This document shows, piece by piece, positions 1-6,326 of a DNA stretch of 9,326 nt. The translations under genes and the position numbers were made by a program. Source of the stretch: Acinetobacter sp. (GTDB taxonomy: Bacteria; Pseudomonadota; Gammaproteobacteria; Pseudomonadales; Moraxellaceae); assembly GCA_008017255.1 (NCBI GenBank), contig SSHD01000061.1, positions 1-9,326 of the forward strand. Direction: 5' to 3'. A model generated the notes under the pieces. The model made no database searches. It saw only the letters and a list, made by a program, of their open reading frames with translations, and was not told the origin of the DNA. The first letter of the stretch is position 1. Each line of letters starts with the position of its first letter.

Positions 1-168
1 CATTGCAACATAAGGGATAAAGTCGAATTTAGCAATAAATTGTGACAATCATGGGGCAGCGTAGTGACCGTATGATGACAAAGTGTAGCTGAATAAAGTA
101 AACAAATTCATTTGCTTAATACAGGACTAGTGTAGCAGTTCGGTTTGCAACAAAACTGTAAAATTATT
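1..168. other. Gene-free left edge
   Basis: I see no coding region here. A minus-strand ATG sits exactly at positions 3-1, so a gene could start there and leave the window, but I see no convincing ribosome binding site in front of it and do not call it. The stretch contains an 11-bp palindrome, ATTGTGACAAT (39-49). Downstream of the tetR stop there is only AT-rich sequence and an imperfect CAGTT/AACTG dyad (136-158), with no classical GC-rich terminator. Confidence 0.4.
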
Positions 169-846
169 TTAATTTTTTTGCGCAGTGCTTTCAATAAAAG
201 CTAAAAAAGCCGCACAACACGCCGCCAGCACATCTTCTAAAGGTTGTTTAAAACCGCCTGTGACCCAGCGAATAACAATATGGGTGACATAACCGTTTAA
301 ACCGGTAGCGATGAGCGATGCTTCGTCTTGCCCTTGTTCGGCATTGGGCATAGTTAAGCGCATAAAACCTTGAATAATACGGTCAAATTGAGCCAAAGTT
401 TCTTGAATGGTGGCTTGATTATGTAAGTCTTGCACTAACATTGCGTCAATATAAATAATCCGCGCCATACGCGGGTCATTTTTAATGGTGTTCAGTAAAG
501 CCGATAAACCAGCGGTGACCATGTTCTTCGGTTCAGGCGCAGCTTTTAACACCGCTTGTGCCAAGCATTGCTGCATGTCGCCAATCATTTTTAGAAACAC
601 GGTTTGAAATAGTTCTTCGCTTTTCTTAAATGATTCATAAAAATAGCGTTCGGTCAGTTTGGCTTCATTGCAGACATCTTTCACCGTCACGGAAAAAAAA
701 CCTTGCGTGCCATAGGTGGCAATACCGGCTTCAATCAGTTTTTCACGCCGTGCTTGCTTACGCTCAGTTAAAGACAAACCTTTGAACTGACGCTCTTTGA
801 TTGCGGTATTATTTTTTTCCGCTGTAGCCATCTGTTGCGTTGTCAT
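169..846 (-). CDS. TetR/AcrR-family transcriptional regulator
   Basis: A 225-residue one-component repressor, a normal length for TetR proteins. The N-terminal DNA-binding domain is recognisable at about residues 29-80: a basic helix (ERKQARREKLIEAG), the usual turn before the helix-turn-helix (YGTQGFFSVTVKDVCNEA), and the recognition-helix block LTERYFYESFKKSEELF. The remaining ~140 residues form the variable ligand-binding/dimer domain, from which no ligand can be read. The gene is divergent from the SDR gene, with a 176-bp spacer containing an inverted repeat over the SDR promoter, so local repression of the SDR gene (and possibly autoregulation) is the natural inference. The start is the first ATG. 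Its nearest purine-rich site (AGGGA on the coding strand) lies about 13 nt upstream, which is long, so the in-frame ATG five codons later (829-831) cannot be excluded. The last codons run into an A-rich tract. Confidence 0.9.
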   Translation of the reverse strand: MTTQQMATAEKNNTAIKERQFKGLSLTERKQARREKLIEAGIATYGTQGFFSVTVKDVCNEAKLTERYFYESFKKSEELFQTVFLKMIGDMQQCLAQAVLKAAPEPKNMVTAGLSALLNTIKNDPRMARIIYIDAMLVQDLHNQATIQETLAQFDRIIQGFMRLTMPNAEQGQDEASLIATGLNGYVTHIVIRWVTGGFKQPLEDVLAACCAAFLAFIESTAQKN

Positions 847-877
847 TGCAAAAAACCGTTCCCTAAAAATATAAAGA

Positions 878-894
878 TGCTATTAGCCATAGCA
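878..894. repeat. Short dyad in the tetR leader
   Basis: TGCTAT-tagcc-ATAGCA is a perfect 6-bp inverted repeat with a 5-nt spacer, 32 bp upstream of the tetR start codon. It could be a secondary operator or a small hairpin in the tetR leader. It does not share sequence with the dyad at 928-947, so I make no functional claim beyond its existence. Confidence 0.3.
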
Positions 895-927
895 AAATGT
901 TACGTTGTAATTTAACAGAAAATGACA

Positions 928-947
928 TTGACAACACGCATTGTCAA
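928..947. promoter_or_regulatory. Candidate TetR operator (inverted repeat)
   Basis: TTGACAA-CACGCA-TTGTCAA is a perfect 7-bp inverted repeat with a 6-nt spacer (20 bp). It lies in the divergent tetR/SDR spacer, and its left arm contains the -35 hexamer of the SDR promoter. Size, symmetry and placement are typical of TetR-family operators, which block RNA polymerase by occupying the promoter. Binding by the adjacent regulator is inferred from position. Confidence 0.6.
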
Positions 948-956
948 ATTTATATT
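928..956 (+). promoter_or_regulatory. Sigma-70 promoter of the SDR gene
   Basis: The -35 box TTGACA (928-933) is a perfect match. A 17-bp spacer follows, then the -10 box TATATT (951-956), matching 5 of 6. Transcription would start near 963 and give a leader of about 60 nt before the SDR start at 1023. A near-consensus promoter overlapped by an operator suggests strong expression when repression is lifted. Confidence 0.7.
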
Positions 957-1022
957 AAAATCCATAACGCAATATTGGCTCGAATGAATTGGTGTAGCTG
1001 AAGCGGAAACGAAGGATAAATA

Positions 1023-1859
1023 ATGAAAAGTTTTAACAATAAAGTTGCTGCAATTACCGGTGCGGGTTCTGGCATTGGGCAACAATTGGCAGTATTACTG
1101 GCGAAACAAGGCTGTCATGTTGCGCTGAGCGATATTAATGAACAGGGTTTGGCGCAAACGCTAGAGTTGCTGAAGTCGTACCCTGTGACCGTGAGCAGTC
1201 AAGTGTTGGATGTGTCGAATCGTGAAGCGGTCAAACAATGGGCGCAAGCCACCGCACAACAGCACGGTTCGGTGAATATGATTTTTAATAATGCTGGTGT
1301 GGCGTTGGGCACAACGGTCGAAGGCGCAAGCTATGCCGACTTAGAGTGGATTGTCGGCATTAACTTTTGGGGCGTAGTGTATGGCACCAAAGAATTTTTG
1401 CCTTTTATTAAACAAACCAAAGATGGTCATATTATTAATATTTCTAGCTTATTTGGTCTAACCGCACAACCCACTCAGTCGGCTTATAATGCCACTAAGT
1501 TTGCAGTGCGTGGTTTTACCGAATCATTACGCCAAGAGCTGGATATTGAAAACAATGGCGTGAGTTCACTGTGTGTACACCCGGGCGGTATTCGCACCAA
1601 TATTGCCAAAGCCGCCAAAATGAATGACAGCGTAAAAAGCCTAGGTATAGACCCAGTCAAGTCTAGTCAGCAATTTGATAAATTGTTACGCACCCCACCA
1701 GAAGAAGCCGCACGGCAGATTTTGCAGGCGGTGTTGAAAAATAAACGTCGTTTATTGATTGGTAATGATGCCAAAGTGATAGATGCGTTCCAACGCATTT
1801 TCCCAACAGGGTATCAGCGGGTTTCTGGCATAATGACCAAGTTGATGAATAAGTATTAG
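1023..1859 (+). CDS. Short-chain dehydrogenase/reductase (classical SDR)
   Basis: A 278-residue soluble NAD(P)-dependent oxidoreductase with all classical SDR motifs. The Rossmann glycine motif TGAGSGIG is at residues 12-19, with D37 at the end of the second strand, which favours NAD(H) over NADP(H). LDV is at 62-64 and NNAG at 89-92. The catalytic set is N114, S142, Y155 and K159 (YNATK), and PGGIRTNI at 187-194 follows the active site. The start has a good ribosome site, AAGGA (1012-1016), six bases upstream. It is the only gene between the operator-controlled promoter and the terminator at 1922, so it appears monocistronic under control of the divergent TetR regulator. The C-terminal ~80 residues, which shape the substrate pocket, do not tell me the substrate; an alcohol, ketone or lipid-derived aldehyde would be typical for such SDRs. 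Family assignment is secure, specificity is not. Confidence 0.93.
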   Translation: MKSFNNKVAAITGAGSGIGQQLAVLLAKQGCHVALSDINEQGLAQTLELLKSYPVTVSSQVLDVSNREAVKQWAQATAQQHGSVNMIFNNAGVALGTTVEGASYADLEWIVGINFWGVVYGTKEFLPFIKQTKDGHIINISSLFGLTAQPTQSAYNATKFAVRGFTESLRQELDIENNGVSSLCVHPGGIRTNIAKAAKMNDSVKSLGIDPVKSSQQFDKLLRTPPEEAARQILQAVLKNKRRLLIGNDAKVIDAFQRIFPTGYQRVSGIMTKLMNKY

Positions 1860-1879
1860 ACCTCTGGCACCTTCCTTTT

Positions 1880-1900
1880 TTCCTCCTTCGTAAGGGGGAA
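1880..1900. repeat. GC-rich hairpin, possible dispersed-repeat fragment
   Basis: TTCCTCCTT-CGT-AAGGGGGAA forms a 9-bp stem (one G-T pair) with a 3-nt loop, closely followed by a second GGGGG run at 1906-1910. It lies just after the SDR stop and before the main terminator. Hairpins of the form CCCCCTT-CGT-AAGGGGG recur as short intergenic repeats in various bacteria, but whether this one is repeated in its genome cannot be seen from one window. Confidence 0.4.
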
Positions 1901-1921
1901 CTATAGGGGGCAACAGGCTAA

Positions 1922-1957
1922 ATAAAACAGACCACGCTACGGCGTGGTTTGTTTTAT
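1922..1957. terminator. Bidirectional intrinsic terminator
   Basis: A 16-bp stem (15 Watson-Crick pairs plus one G-T) with a 4-nt TACG loop. The GC core CCACGC/GCGTGG is flanked by ATAAAACA and TGTTTTAT arms, so each strand reads a hairpin with a U-rich side. It sits between the convergent SDR gene (stop at 1859) and the MATE gene (stop at 1972), exactly where a shared terminator is expected. Confidence 0.9.
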
Positions 1958-1971
1958 CTAAAAGTTGTGGT

Positions 1972-3339
1972 TTAGATGAGGCGCTGAATCGGTTTTCTTT
2001 TCCAGACCAATTGATAATACAGCGCTTGGAACACGCATAGACAAACAAACGCCAGTGCATAAGCAATCCAAATACCGTTGAGCCCCCAACGTATGCTAAA
2101 CCAATATGCAGCAGGAATTTCAATCAATATAATGGTCAAAATATTAATTAACATGGGTACAGTGACCGTACCACTAGCCCGCATAATTGAGGCAAAAATT
2201 GCACTGGCACCAAAAAATAACAGCGACCACAAGACGATAAATAACAGTTGCTGCCCTAGTGCAATCACACTGGCATCGGTAATGAACAACGCCATTAAAT
2301 ATTTGGAAAATAAATAAGCGAGGGTAATTAACGTACCCGTAAAGAGTAGATTCATACTCAAAGCGGTGCGGGTGACTTTGGCGAGTAGATCGGGCTTGCC
2401 AGCGCCAATGGCTTGCGCGGCAAATATCGAGGCGGCAATGGAAATGGACATGGCAGGGAATTGAATATAATTTAATACTTGGTTGACTGCGCCAAAGGCA
2501 GCGGTGGCGTGTGCGCCATGGCGATTGACCAAAGCAATAATCACCAAACCTGCTAAGGACGTGGTGATCATTTGAATACCAGTTGGGATACTCAGTTTTA
2601 AAATCAGTTTGCTGAGCCTTGCATCGTGACGGATATGTTGTAACAGCCGCCGATCTAATTGCAGTGCATGTTGTTTATGTTTTAAATACAGCGCCAAAAA
2701 AATCAGCACAGCACTATAGCCCAGCATGGTGGCAATGGCAGGGGCAATAATGCCCATAGCGGGAAAACCGAAATAGCCTTTTAGCAACACTGGCGTGACC
2801 ATTAAACCAATCACACTTGTCAAACCTAGAGCCAATAGTGGCGTCACGCTATCGCCTACGCCACGCAACACCGAAGTGTAAATAATATAGATAAATAACA
2901 ACGGACTACCGGATAGCATCCATTGCACATAAGGCAAAGACAAGTGCATGACTTTGGGGTCAGTGCCCAACAGTTTGAGCAGTGGCTCGGCAAATATCAC
3001 GCCTAAAATGGCGATGATACTGCCGCCAATTAAGGTCATAAATAAGGTCGAACCCACCACTGCACGGACTTTTTCTAAGTTCTGTGCGCCCCAAGCTTGC
3101 CCGACAAGCACCGTGGTACCTGCGGAAATACCAATCACAAATGCCAATAAGAAAAATAAAATTGGAAAGAATACCGAAACAGCGGCAATCGCCTCGACCC
3201 CCATCATTTGCCCGACAAAAATAGTGTTAATGGTGCCTGATAAGTTTTGCAAAATATTGGTGGCAATCAGCGGCAGCAGAAAAACAAAGAATGTTTTCCA
3301 TAAATTCGGCTGCATTGCCAAAGACAGATGTGGGGTCAT
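1972..3339 (-). CDS. MATE-family multidrug efflux transporter
   Basis: A 455-residue, strongly hydrophobic inner-membrane protein of the usual MATE length, expected to have 12 transmembrane helices in two related six-helix halves (roughly residues 15-200 and 240-450). The MATE style is clear: P23 within the first helix, SGTINTIFVGQMMG at 34-47, and ISAGTTVLVGQAWGAQN in the next helix-loop. Members export cationic drugs, dyes or metabolites using a Na+ or H+ gradient; the substrate here is unknown. The first ATG is supported by AAGGA (complement of 3346-3350), six bases upstream. The Asp that NorM-type MATEs carry in the first helix appears to be N38 here, so it probably belongs to a different subgroup. 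It follows the aminotransferase gene on the same strand after 97 bp and may be read through from it. Its transcript ends at the bidirectional terminator. Confidence 0.92.
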   Translation of the reverse strand: MTPHLSLAMQPNLWKTFFVFLLPLIATNILQNLSGTINTIFVGQMMGVEAIAAVSVFFPILFFLLAFVIGISAGTTVLVGQAWGAQNLEKVRAVVGSTLFMTLIGGSIIAILGVIFAEPLLKLLGTDPKVMHLSLPYVQWMLSGSPLLFIYIIYTSVLRGVGDSVTPLLALGLTSVIGLMVTPVLLKGYFGFPAMGIIAPAIATMLGYSAVLIFLALYLKHKQHALQLDRRLLQHIRHDARLSKLILKLSIPTGIQMITTSLAGLVIIALVNRHGAHATAAFGAVNQVLNYIQFPAMSISIAASIFAAQAIGAGKPDLLAKVTRTALSMNLLFTGTLITLAYLFSKYLMALFITDASVIALGQQLLFIVLWSLLFFGASAIFASIMRASGTVTVPMLINILTIILIEIPAAYWFSIRWGLNGIWIAYALAFVCLCVFQALYYQLVWKRKPIQRLI

Positions 3340-3345
3340 GCAAAT

Positions 3346-3350
3346 TCCTT
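3346..3350 (-). promoter_or_regulatory. Ribosome binding site of the MATE gene
   Basis: On the minus strand AAGGA lies six bases before the ATG at 3339. This fixes the first ATG as the start rather than the in-frame Met at residue 9. Confidence 0.7.
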
Positions 3351-3398
3351 GTTACGGCATGTTGCAATGCACAGGCGTAATTCAACATAACACAAGCC

Positions 3399-3431
3399 GC
3401 AGCGCCGTGTGGTGCTTGCGCTGCATTTTTT
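3399..3431 (+). terminator. Terminator-like hairpin, plus-strand orientation
   Basis: GCAGCGC (3399-3405) and GCGCTGC (3418-3424) form a perfect 7-bp GC-rich stem around a 12-nt loop, followed on the plus strand by ATTTTTT (3425-3431). It lies between two minus-strand genes, just after the aminotransferase stop. On the minus strand the hairpin is preceded by an A-run and not followed by a T-run, so as an intrinsic terminator it would act on plus-strand (antisense) transcripts. It may simply be a 3' hairpin protecting the aminotransferase mRNA. Confidence 0.45.
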
Positions 3432-3436
3432 GTAGC

Positions 3437-4591
3437 TTAGCACTGGCTTAAGATTTCCCCTGCACGGTGTAGGGTTTGATCGGTTTTGGCAAAGCAAAAA
3501 CGCAGCAATTTCAGCGATGCAGGCGCTTGCTGATAAAATGCTGATAGAGGAATGGCGACAATTTTATGCTGCTCGGCAAGCCAGTGGCACATTTCAATAT
3601 CGGTTAAATCGGGGCGTATCGCGCTGTAATCTAGGCTTTGGAAATACGTGCCTTGTGTTGGCGTGAATGTGAAGCGTGAATTTACGAGCTGCGCATTAAA
3701 CACATCACGTTTGGCTTGGTAAAACTGGGGCAATTGTTGCACGTGTTCAGGATGCTGTTGCATATAACTTGCCAGTGCAATTTGGCAAGGTGTGGTGCCA
3801 CAAAAGTTCGCAAATTGATATACCTGACGAAACAACTGCATGAGTGGGGCAGCTGCTACGCAATAACCGGTTTTCCAACCCGTAACATGATGGCTTTTGC
3901 CAAAAGAGCCAATCACCAAGCTGCGCTCACGCAGTTCAGGAAATTGCAACGCACTATAATGCTGTTGTCCGTCAAAAACTAAATGTTCATAGACTTCATC
4001 GGACAGCACGATAATGTTGTGCGCTTGAATTAACGTAATCAGTTGTTGCCAGTCTTGTTGTGACCATACCGCACCCGTTGGATTATGTGGGGTATTGACA
4101 ATAATCATGCGGGTTTTGCTGTTAATGCTGTCTTTAACTTTTTGCCAATCGACCTGAAAACTGGGCGCTGGTAAGTTGATATGAATGGATGTGCCACCTG
4201 CCAGTCTGACCGCAGGGGCATAGCTGTCATAGCTGGGGTCAAAAATAATTACTTCATCGTCAGTATGCACGCAGGCTTGAATGGCGCAGAAAATGGCAAT
4301 GGTTGCACCCGAAGTGATGCTGATTTCGGAGATCGGGTCGAGTTGTAGTGCATCACGCTGTAAAAATTGTTGTGCCATTTGCTCGCGTAATGCCAGTACG
4401 CCATCGCCTGCGGAATATTGGTTGTGACCGTCCATTGTGGCTTGGCAGAGTGCTTCGAGTAGGGCGGGTGGTGCAGGAAAGTCGGGAAAGCCTTGTGCGA
4501 GGTTAAGGGCATTGAGGCGTTGTGCGAGTTCAGTCATGACGCTAAATATGGTCACGCCTTGGTTAGGGAGTTTGGACTGAAGTTGCAACAT
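3437..4591 (-). CDS. ybdL: YbdL-like methionine aminotransferase (class I PLP enzyme)
   Basis: A 384-residue PLP-dependent aminotransferase of fold type I that aligns essentially end to end with my recollection of E. coli YbdL (386 aa), which transaminates methionine and aromatic amino acids with 2-oxo acids. Visible landmarks: QSKLPNQGVTIF at the N-terminus; QGFPDF (33-38); NQYSAGDGVLALRE; DPSYDSYAPA (118-127); NTPHNPTG with N170; SDEVYEH with D198 and Y201, which contact PLP; SFGKSHHVTGWK with the Schiff-base lysine K232; and R364 in LLRFCFAK for substrate carboxylate binding. The likely role is the last step of methionine salvage (2-oxo-4-methylthiobutyrate to methionine) or amino-acid turnover in the cytoplasm. 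The first ATG is preferred because it restores the YbdL-like N-terminus; a weak AGG lies about eight bases upstream. No other methionine-salvage gene is in the window, so the exact substrate is inferred from family only. Confidence 0.9.
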   Translation of the reverse strand: MLQLQSKLPNQGVTIFSVMTELAQRLNALNLAQGFPDFPAPPALLEALCQATMDGHNQYSAGDGVLALREQMAQQFLQRDALQLDPISEISITSGATIAIFCAIQACVHTDDEVIIFDPSYDSYAPAVRLAGGTSIHINLPAPSFQVDWQKVKDSINSKTRMIIVNTPHNPTGAVWSQQDWQQLITLIQAHNIIVLSDEVYEHLVFDGQQHYSALQFPELRERSLVIGSFGKSHHVTGWKTGYCVAAAPLMQLFRQVYQFANFCGTTPCQIALASYMQQHPEHVQQLPQFYQAKRDVFNAQLVNSRFTFTPTQGTYFQSLDYSAIRPDLTDIEMCHWLAEQHKIVAIPLSAFYQQAPASLKLLRFCFAKTDQTLHRAGEILSQC

Positions 4592-4624
4592 AATATGACC
4601 TGATTCTCTCTTTATTTTTTACGA

Positions 4625-4643
4625 CACAGCCGCATTTGCTGTG
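4625..4643 (-). other. Hairpin in the leader of the ybdL-like gene
   Basis: CACAGC and GCTGTG form a perfect 6-bp stem with a 7-nt loop, lying between the -10-like hexamer at 4648-4653 and the start codon. It would be in the 5' leader of the aminotransferase mRNA. No U-run or recognisable riboswitch core accompanies it. Confidence 0.3.
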
Positions 4644-4647
4644 CAAA

Positions 4648-4653
4648 ATTATA
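4648..4653 (-). promoter_or_regulatory. -10-like hexamer for the ybdL-like gene
   Basis: On the minus strand this reads TATAAT, a perfect -10 consensus, about 57 bp upstream of the ATG. I find no good -35 box at 16-18 bp spacing: the sequence there is A-rich and overlaps the edge of the palindrome at 4675. Promoter assignment is therefore tentative. Confidence 0.4.
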
Positions 4654-4674
4654 GGTGATTTGTGTAGGCAGTTT

Positions 4675-4698
4675 TTACTTTTCATGGATGAAAAGTAA
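4675..4698. repeat. Near-perfect 24-bp palindrome (hairpin A)
   Basis: TTACTTTTCAT and ATGAAAAGTAA are perfect 11-bp inverted arms around a 2-nt GG centre. The right arm is followed by CAAAAATCC. The inner core TACTTTT...AAAAGTA and the CAAAA-CC tail recur at 4822-4854 in the same orientation, so the two hairpins look related. Confidence 0.75.
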
Positions 4699-4821
4699 CA
4701 AAAATCCTTTGTTGGGTTGAAGCCCTAACATGGTTGCATGACCTAATTCTATTTGAGTTGATTAAGTTTTGCGGAGTCGTGCCGAGTTATCGTCATATTA
4801 TAGGATAAGCCTTTGGCTCGA

Positions 4822-4847
4822 CCTACTTTTGTTTTGGCAAAAGTAGG
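4822..4847. repeat. 26-bp hairpin B, related to hairpin A
   Basis: CCTACTTTTG and CAAAAGTAGG are perfect 10-bp inverted arms around a 6-nt TTTTGG loop, followed by CAAAACC. It shares the TACTTTT/AAAAGTA core and the following C-plus-A-run tail with hairpin A. A weaker dyad, GTCGTGCC (4776-4783) with GGCTCGAC (4815-4822), abuts it. Confidence 0.75.
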
Positions 4848-4857
4848 CAAAACCATT

Positions 4858-4946
4858 GTCATTCGCAAAACCTGTTCTTTTCCTGCATTTATATGGTTTT
4901 ATCGCAGAAACAGTATCTTATTAAAATCATGCAGGTTGCGAATGAC
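4858..4946. repeat. 89-bp inverted repeat with one interrupted arm
   Basis: The right arm ATGCAGGTTGCGAATGAC (4929-4946) is continuous. Its complement on the left is split: GTCATTCGCAA (4858-4868), then 13 extra bases, then CCTGCAT (4882-4888). Both pieces match perfectly, 18 pairs in all. The simplest reading is an ancestral 18-bp perfect inverted repeat whose left arm gained 13 bases. An alternative pairs CCTG at 4871-4874 with CAGG at 4932-4935, leaving a 2-nt bulge. The 40-nt centre is AT-rich and codes for nothing. Confidence 0.7.
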
Positions 4947-5000
4947 CCTGCCGAATATCATATTTTCGAGCAAATTTTAGATTGAACTAGCCACTTTTAT

Positions 5001-6308
5001 CTACAACACATGTTCAACCACAGCCCGAATCACGCCCAGTATTAAACCAATAAACGCCCCGACAATCACGCCATTGACCCGTATCATATGTAAGTCGCCA
5101 CCGACTTCACTTTCAATTTTGGCAATCATTTCACGCGAGTCCCATTCATGGATGCGTTCACTAATATAACGAATAATTTTATCGCTGTATTGTTCGCTGA
5201 AATTGGTGGCTAGACCGACCATTTTTTCATTCAGCACTTGGCGTACTTTTTGGTTGTGCATCAAGTTTTCGCCCAGTTGCTGAATAGCGGACTGTAAGTT
5301 ACTGGCAATGCCCGAGTCTGCTTGCTCTAAATCGGTTTTAATCGCATTGCATAAAATTGCCACTGCGCCACTAATAAAGTTCAGCACTTGCGGGCTGTCA
5401 AGCAGGGCATCTTTACCGCTATTGAGGCGTTGGCTAGCAGCGCTGTCTGCATCGGCAAGTTGCAGCATCATGTCATGGGTTGCGGTTTCAATGTCTTGTC
5501 GCCATGGGTGTTCTGGGTCTGCCAACATCGATTCGACTTTTGCCAGTAAGGAGTCAATCGTGCGTTGTTGCACGTCTATACCAATCCAGCTAGCACCTTT
5601 GGCCAGTGACCATACCCCCAGTTCTTTAAATAATTTACGTGACAGTTCGCGCGATTCTTCTGGATGCGACAGCATCCATTCATGTGCAAGGTCTAGCCCG
5701 CGTTGTAAGACATCTTGGTGGAAATCATTGTCTAATACTGCACGCAACATTTCGCTGGCCAGTTTATTAATTTTGGTACTGCGGACCCATTGCACGCTGT
5801 TATTTTGCACAAAGTTTGAAATTTGATCTTGGCTGACAAATTCAAAAATGCGCGGCACGGTGTGTTGAATTAGCTGCACCACTTGCTTGTTATTTTTTGG
5901 GTTGGCGAGCCATTCACCCACAGCAAGGCTTAAGTCTACGTTTTGCAGGCTGCGTTGCACAATCTGTGGCGACAAAAAGTTTTCTTGTACAAAACGACCC
6001 ATCGATTCGGCAATACGGGCTTTATTGCGTGGGATAATTTCAGTGTGGTCACGTAGCAGCTTCGGCAGAGGCATTTTGCCAAAGGGGTTGCGGAACAATA
6101 CCGTCACCGCGTACCAATCGGCCAAACCGCCGACCACACCTGCTTCTGCTGCCAGCATGAGAATATGAATCAGCCATTGATATTCAGGCAGGAACTGCGC
6201 CATGACCATCAACAGCAGCCACGACACTAGTGCAATAATCAATGCCACAGTGGCAAAGTATTTGCTTCTTTGCAGGCTCGGAACGTGAATTTCCTCGGCT
6301 GAACTCAT
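5001..6308 (-). CDS. DUF445-family membrane protein, YjiN-like
   Basis: A 435-residue inner-membrane protein of the DUF445 family; E. coli YjiN is of similar length. The plan is typical: two close N-terminal transmembrane helices (about 19-40 and 45-64), the conserved block AEAGVVGGLADWYAVTVLF with the RNPFGKMPLPK motif directly after, then about 330 mostly helical residues outside the bilayer (PRNKARIAESMGRFVQENFL and repeated VL/DSPQVL helices), ending with a C-terminal hydrophobic segment (about 412-433) preceded by RVNGVIVGAFIGL. The molecular function of DUF445 is unknown to me; its architecture suggests a membrane-anchored helical scaffold. The first ATG has AGGA seven bases upstream (complement of 6316-6319). 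The lipoprotein gene ends only 18 bp before it on the same strand, so the two are probably co-transcribed. No terminator is evident after its stop. Confidence 0.88.
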   Translation of the reverse strand: MSSAEEIHVPSLQRSKYFATVALIIALVSWLLLMVMAQFLPEYQWLIHILMLAAEAGVVGGLADWYAVTVLFRNPFGKMPLPKLLRDHTEIIPRNKARIAESMGRFVQENFLSPQIVQRSLQNVDLSLAVGEWLANPKNNKQVVQLIQHTVPRIFEFVSQDQISNFVQNNSVQWVRSTKINKLASEMLRAVLDNDFHQDVLQRGLDLAHEWMLSHPEESRELSRKLFKELGVWSLAKGASWIGIDVQQRTIDSLLAKVESMLADPEHPWRQDIETATHDMMLQLADADSAASQRLNSGKDALLDSPQVLNFISGAVAILCNAIKTDLEQADSGIASNLQSAIQQLGENLMHNQKVRQVLNEKMVGLATNFSEQYSDKIIRYISERIHEWDSREMIAKIESEVGGDLHMIRVNGVIVGAFIGLILGVIRAVVEHVL

Positions 6309-6315
6309 ATTATTA

Positions 6316-6319
6316 TCCT
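6316..6319 (-). promoter_or_regulatory. Ribosome binding site of the DUF445 gene
   Basis: AGGA on the minus strand lies seven bases before the ATG at 6308, inside the 18-bp gap after the lipoprotein stop codon. It supports both this start and translation from a shared transcript. Confidence 0.65.
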
Positions 6320-6326
6320 GTTAAAT

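Larger units (their letters stand above)
4592..5000. other. 409-bp gene-free, palindrome-rich intergenic region
   Basis: No open reading frame with a ribosome site and protein-like composition is visible here. It lies between the starts of the ybdL-like gene and the stop of the DUF445 gene, both on the minus strand. It contains a -10-like TATAAT on the minus strand, a small hairpin in the ybdL leader (4625-4643), two hairpins sharing a TACTTTT core (4675-4698 and 4822-4847) and an 89-bp inverted repeat (4858-4946). The density of dyads suggests one or more non-autonomous repeat elements rather than plain spacer. Confidence 0.6.

Noticed and set aside
39..49. ATTGTGACAAT palindrome as an operator for an off-window gene
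   Set aside because: It is short, no clear promoter surrounds it, and the possible minus-strand gene beginning at position 3 cannot be seen.
1752..2123. Minus-strand open frame of 123 codons overlapping the SDR 3' end, the terminator and the MATE 3' end
   Set aside because: It overlaps two well-supported genes and runs through the GC-rich hairpin and the terminator stem. It has no family resemblance and looks like a chance open frame.
2948..3451. Plus-strand open frame of 167 codons antisense to the MATE gene
   Set aside because: Its composition (Pro, Thr, Ile rich) is what the complement of a hydrophobic membrane protein gene gives, and the MATE gene on the other strand is certain.
4592..5000. 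Insertion sequence or CRISPR array in the palindrome-rich gap
   Set aside because: There is no transposase frame and no regularly spaced repeat-spacer pattern. Only dyads are present, so at most a non-autonomous element or remnants.
5308..5826. Plus-strand open frame of 172 codons antisense to the DUF445 gene
   Set aside because: Ser/Cys/Arg-rich product typical of a shadow frame, with no recognisable domain; the DUF445 gene covers the region.
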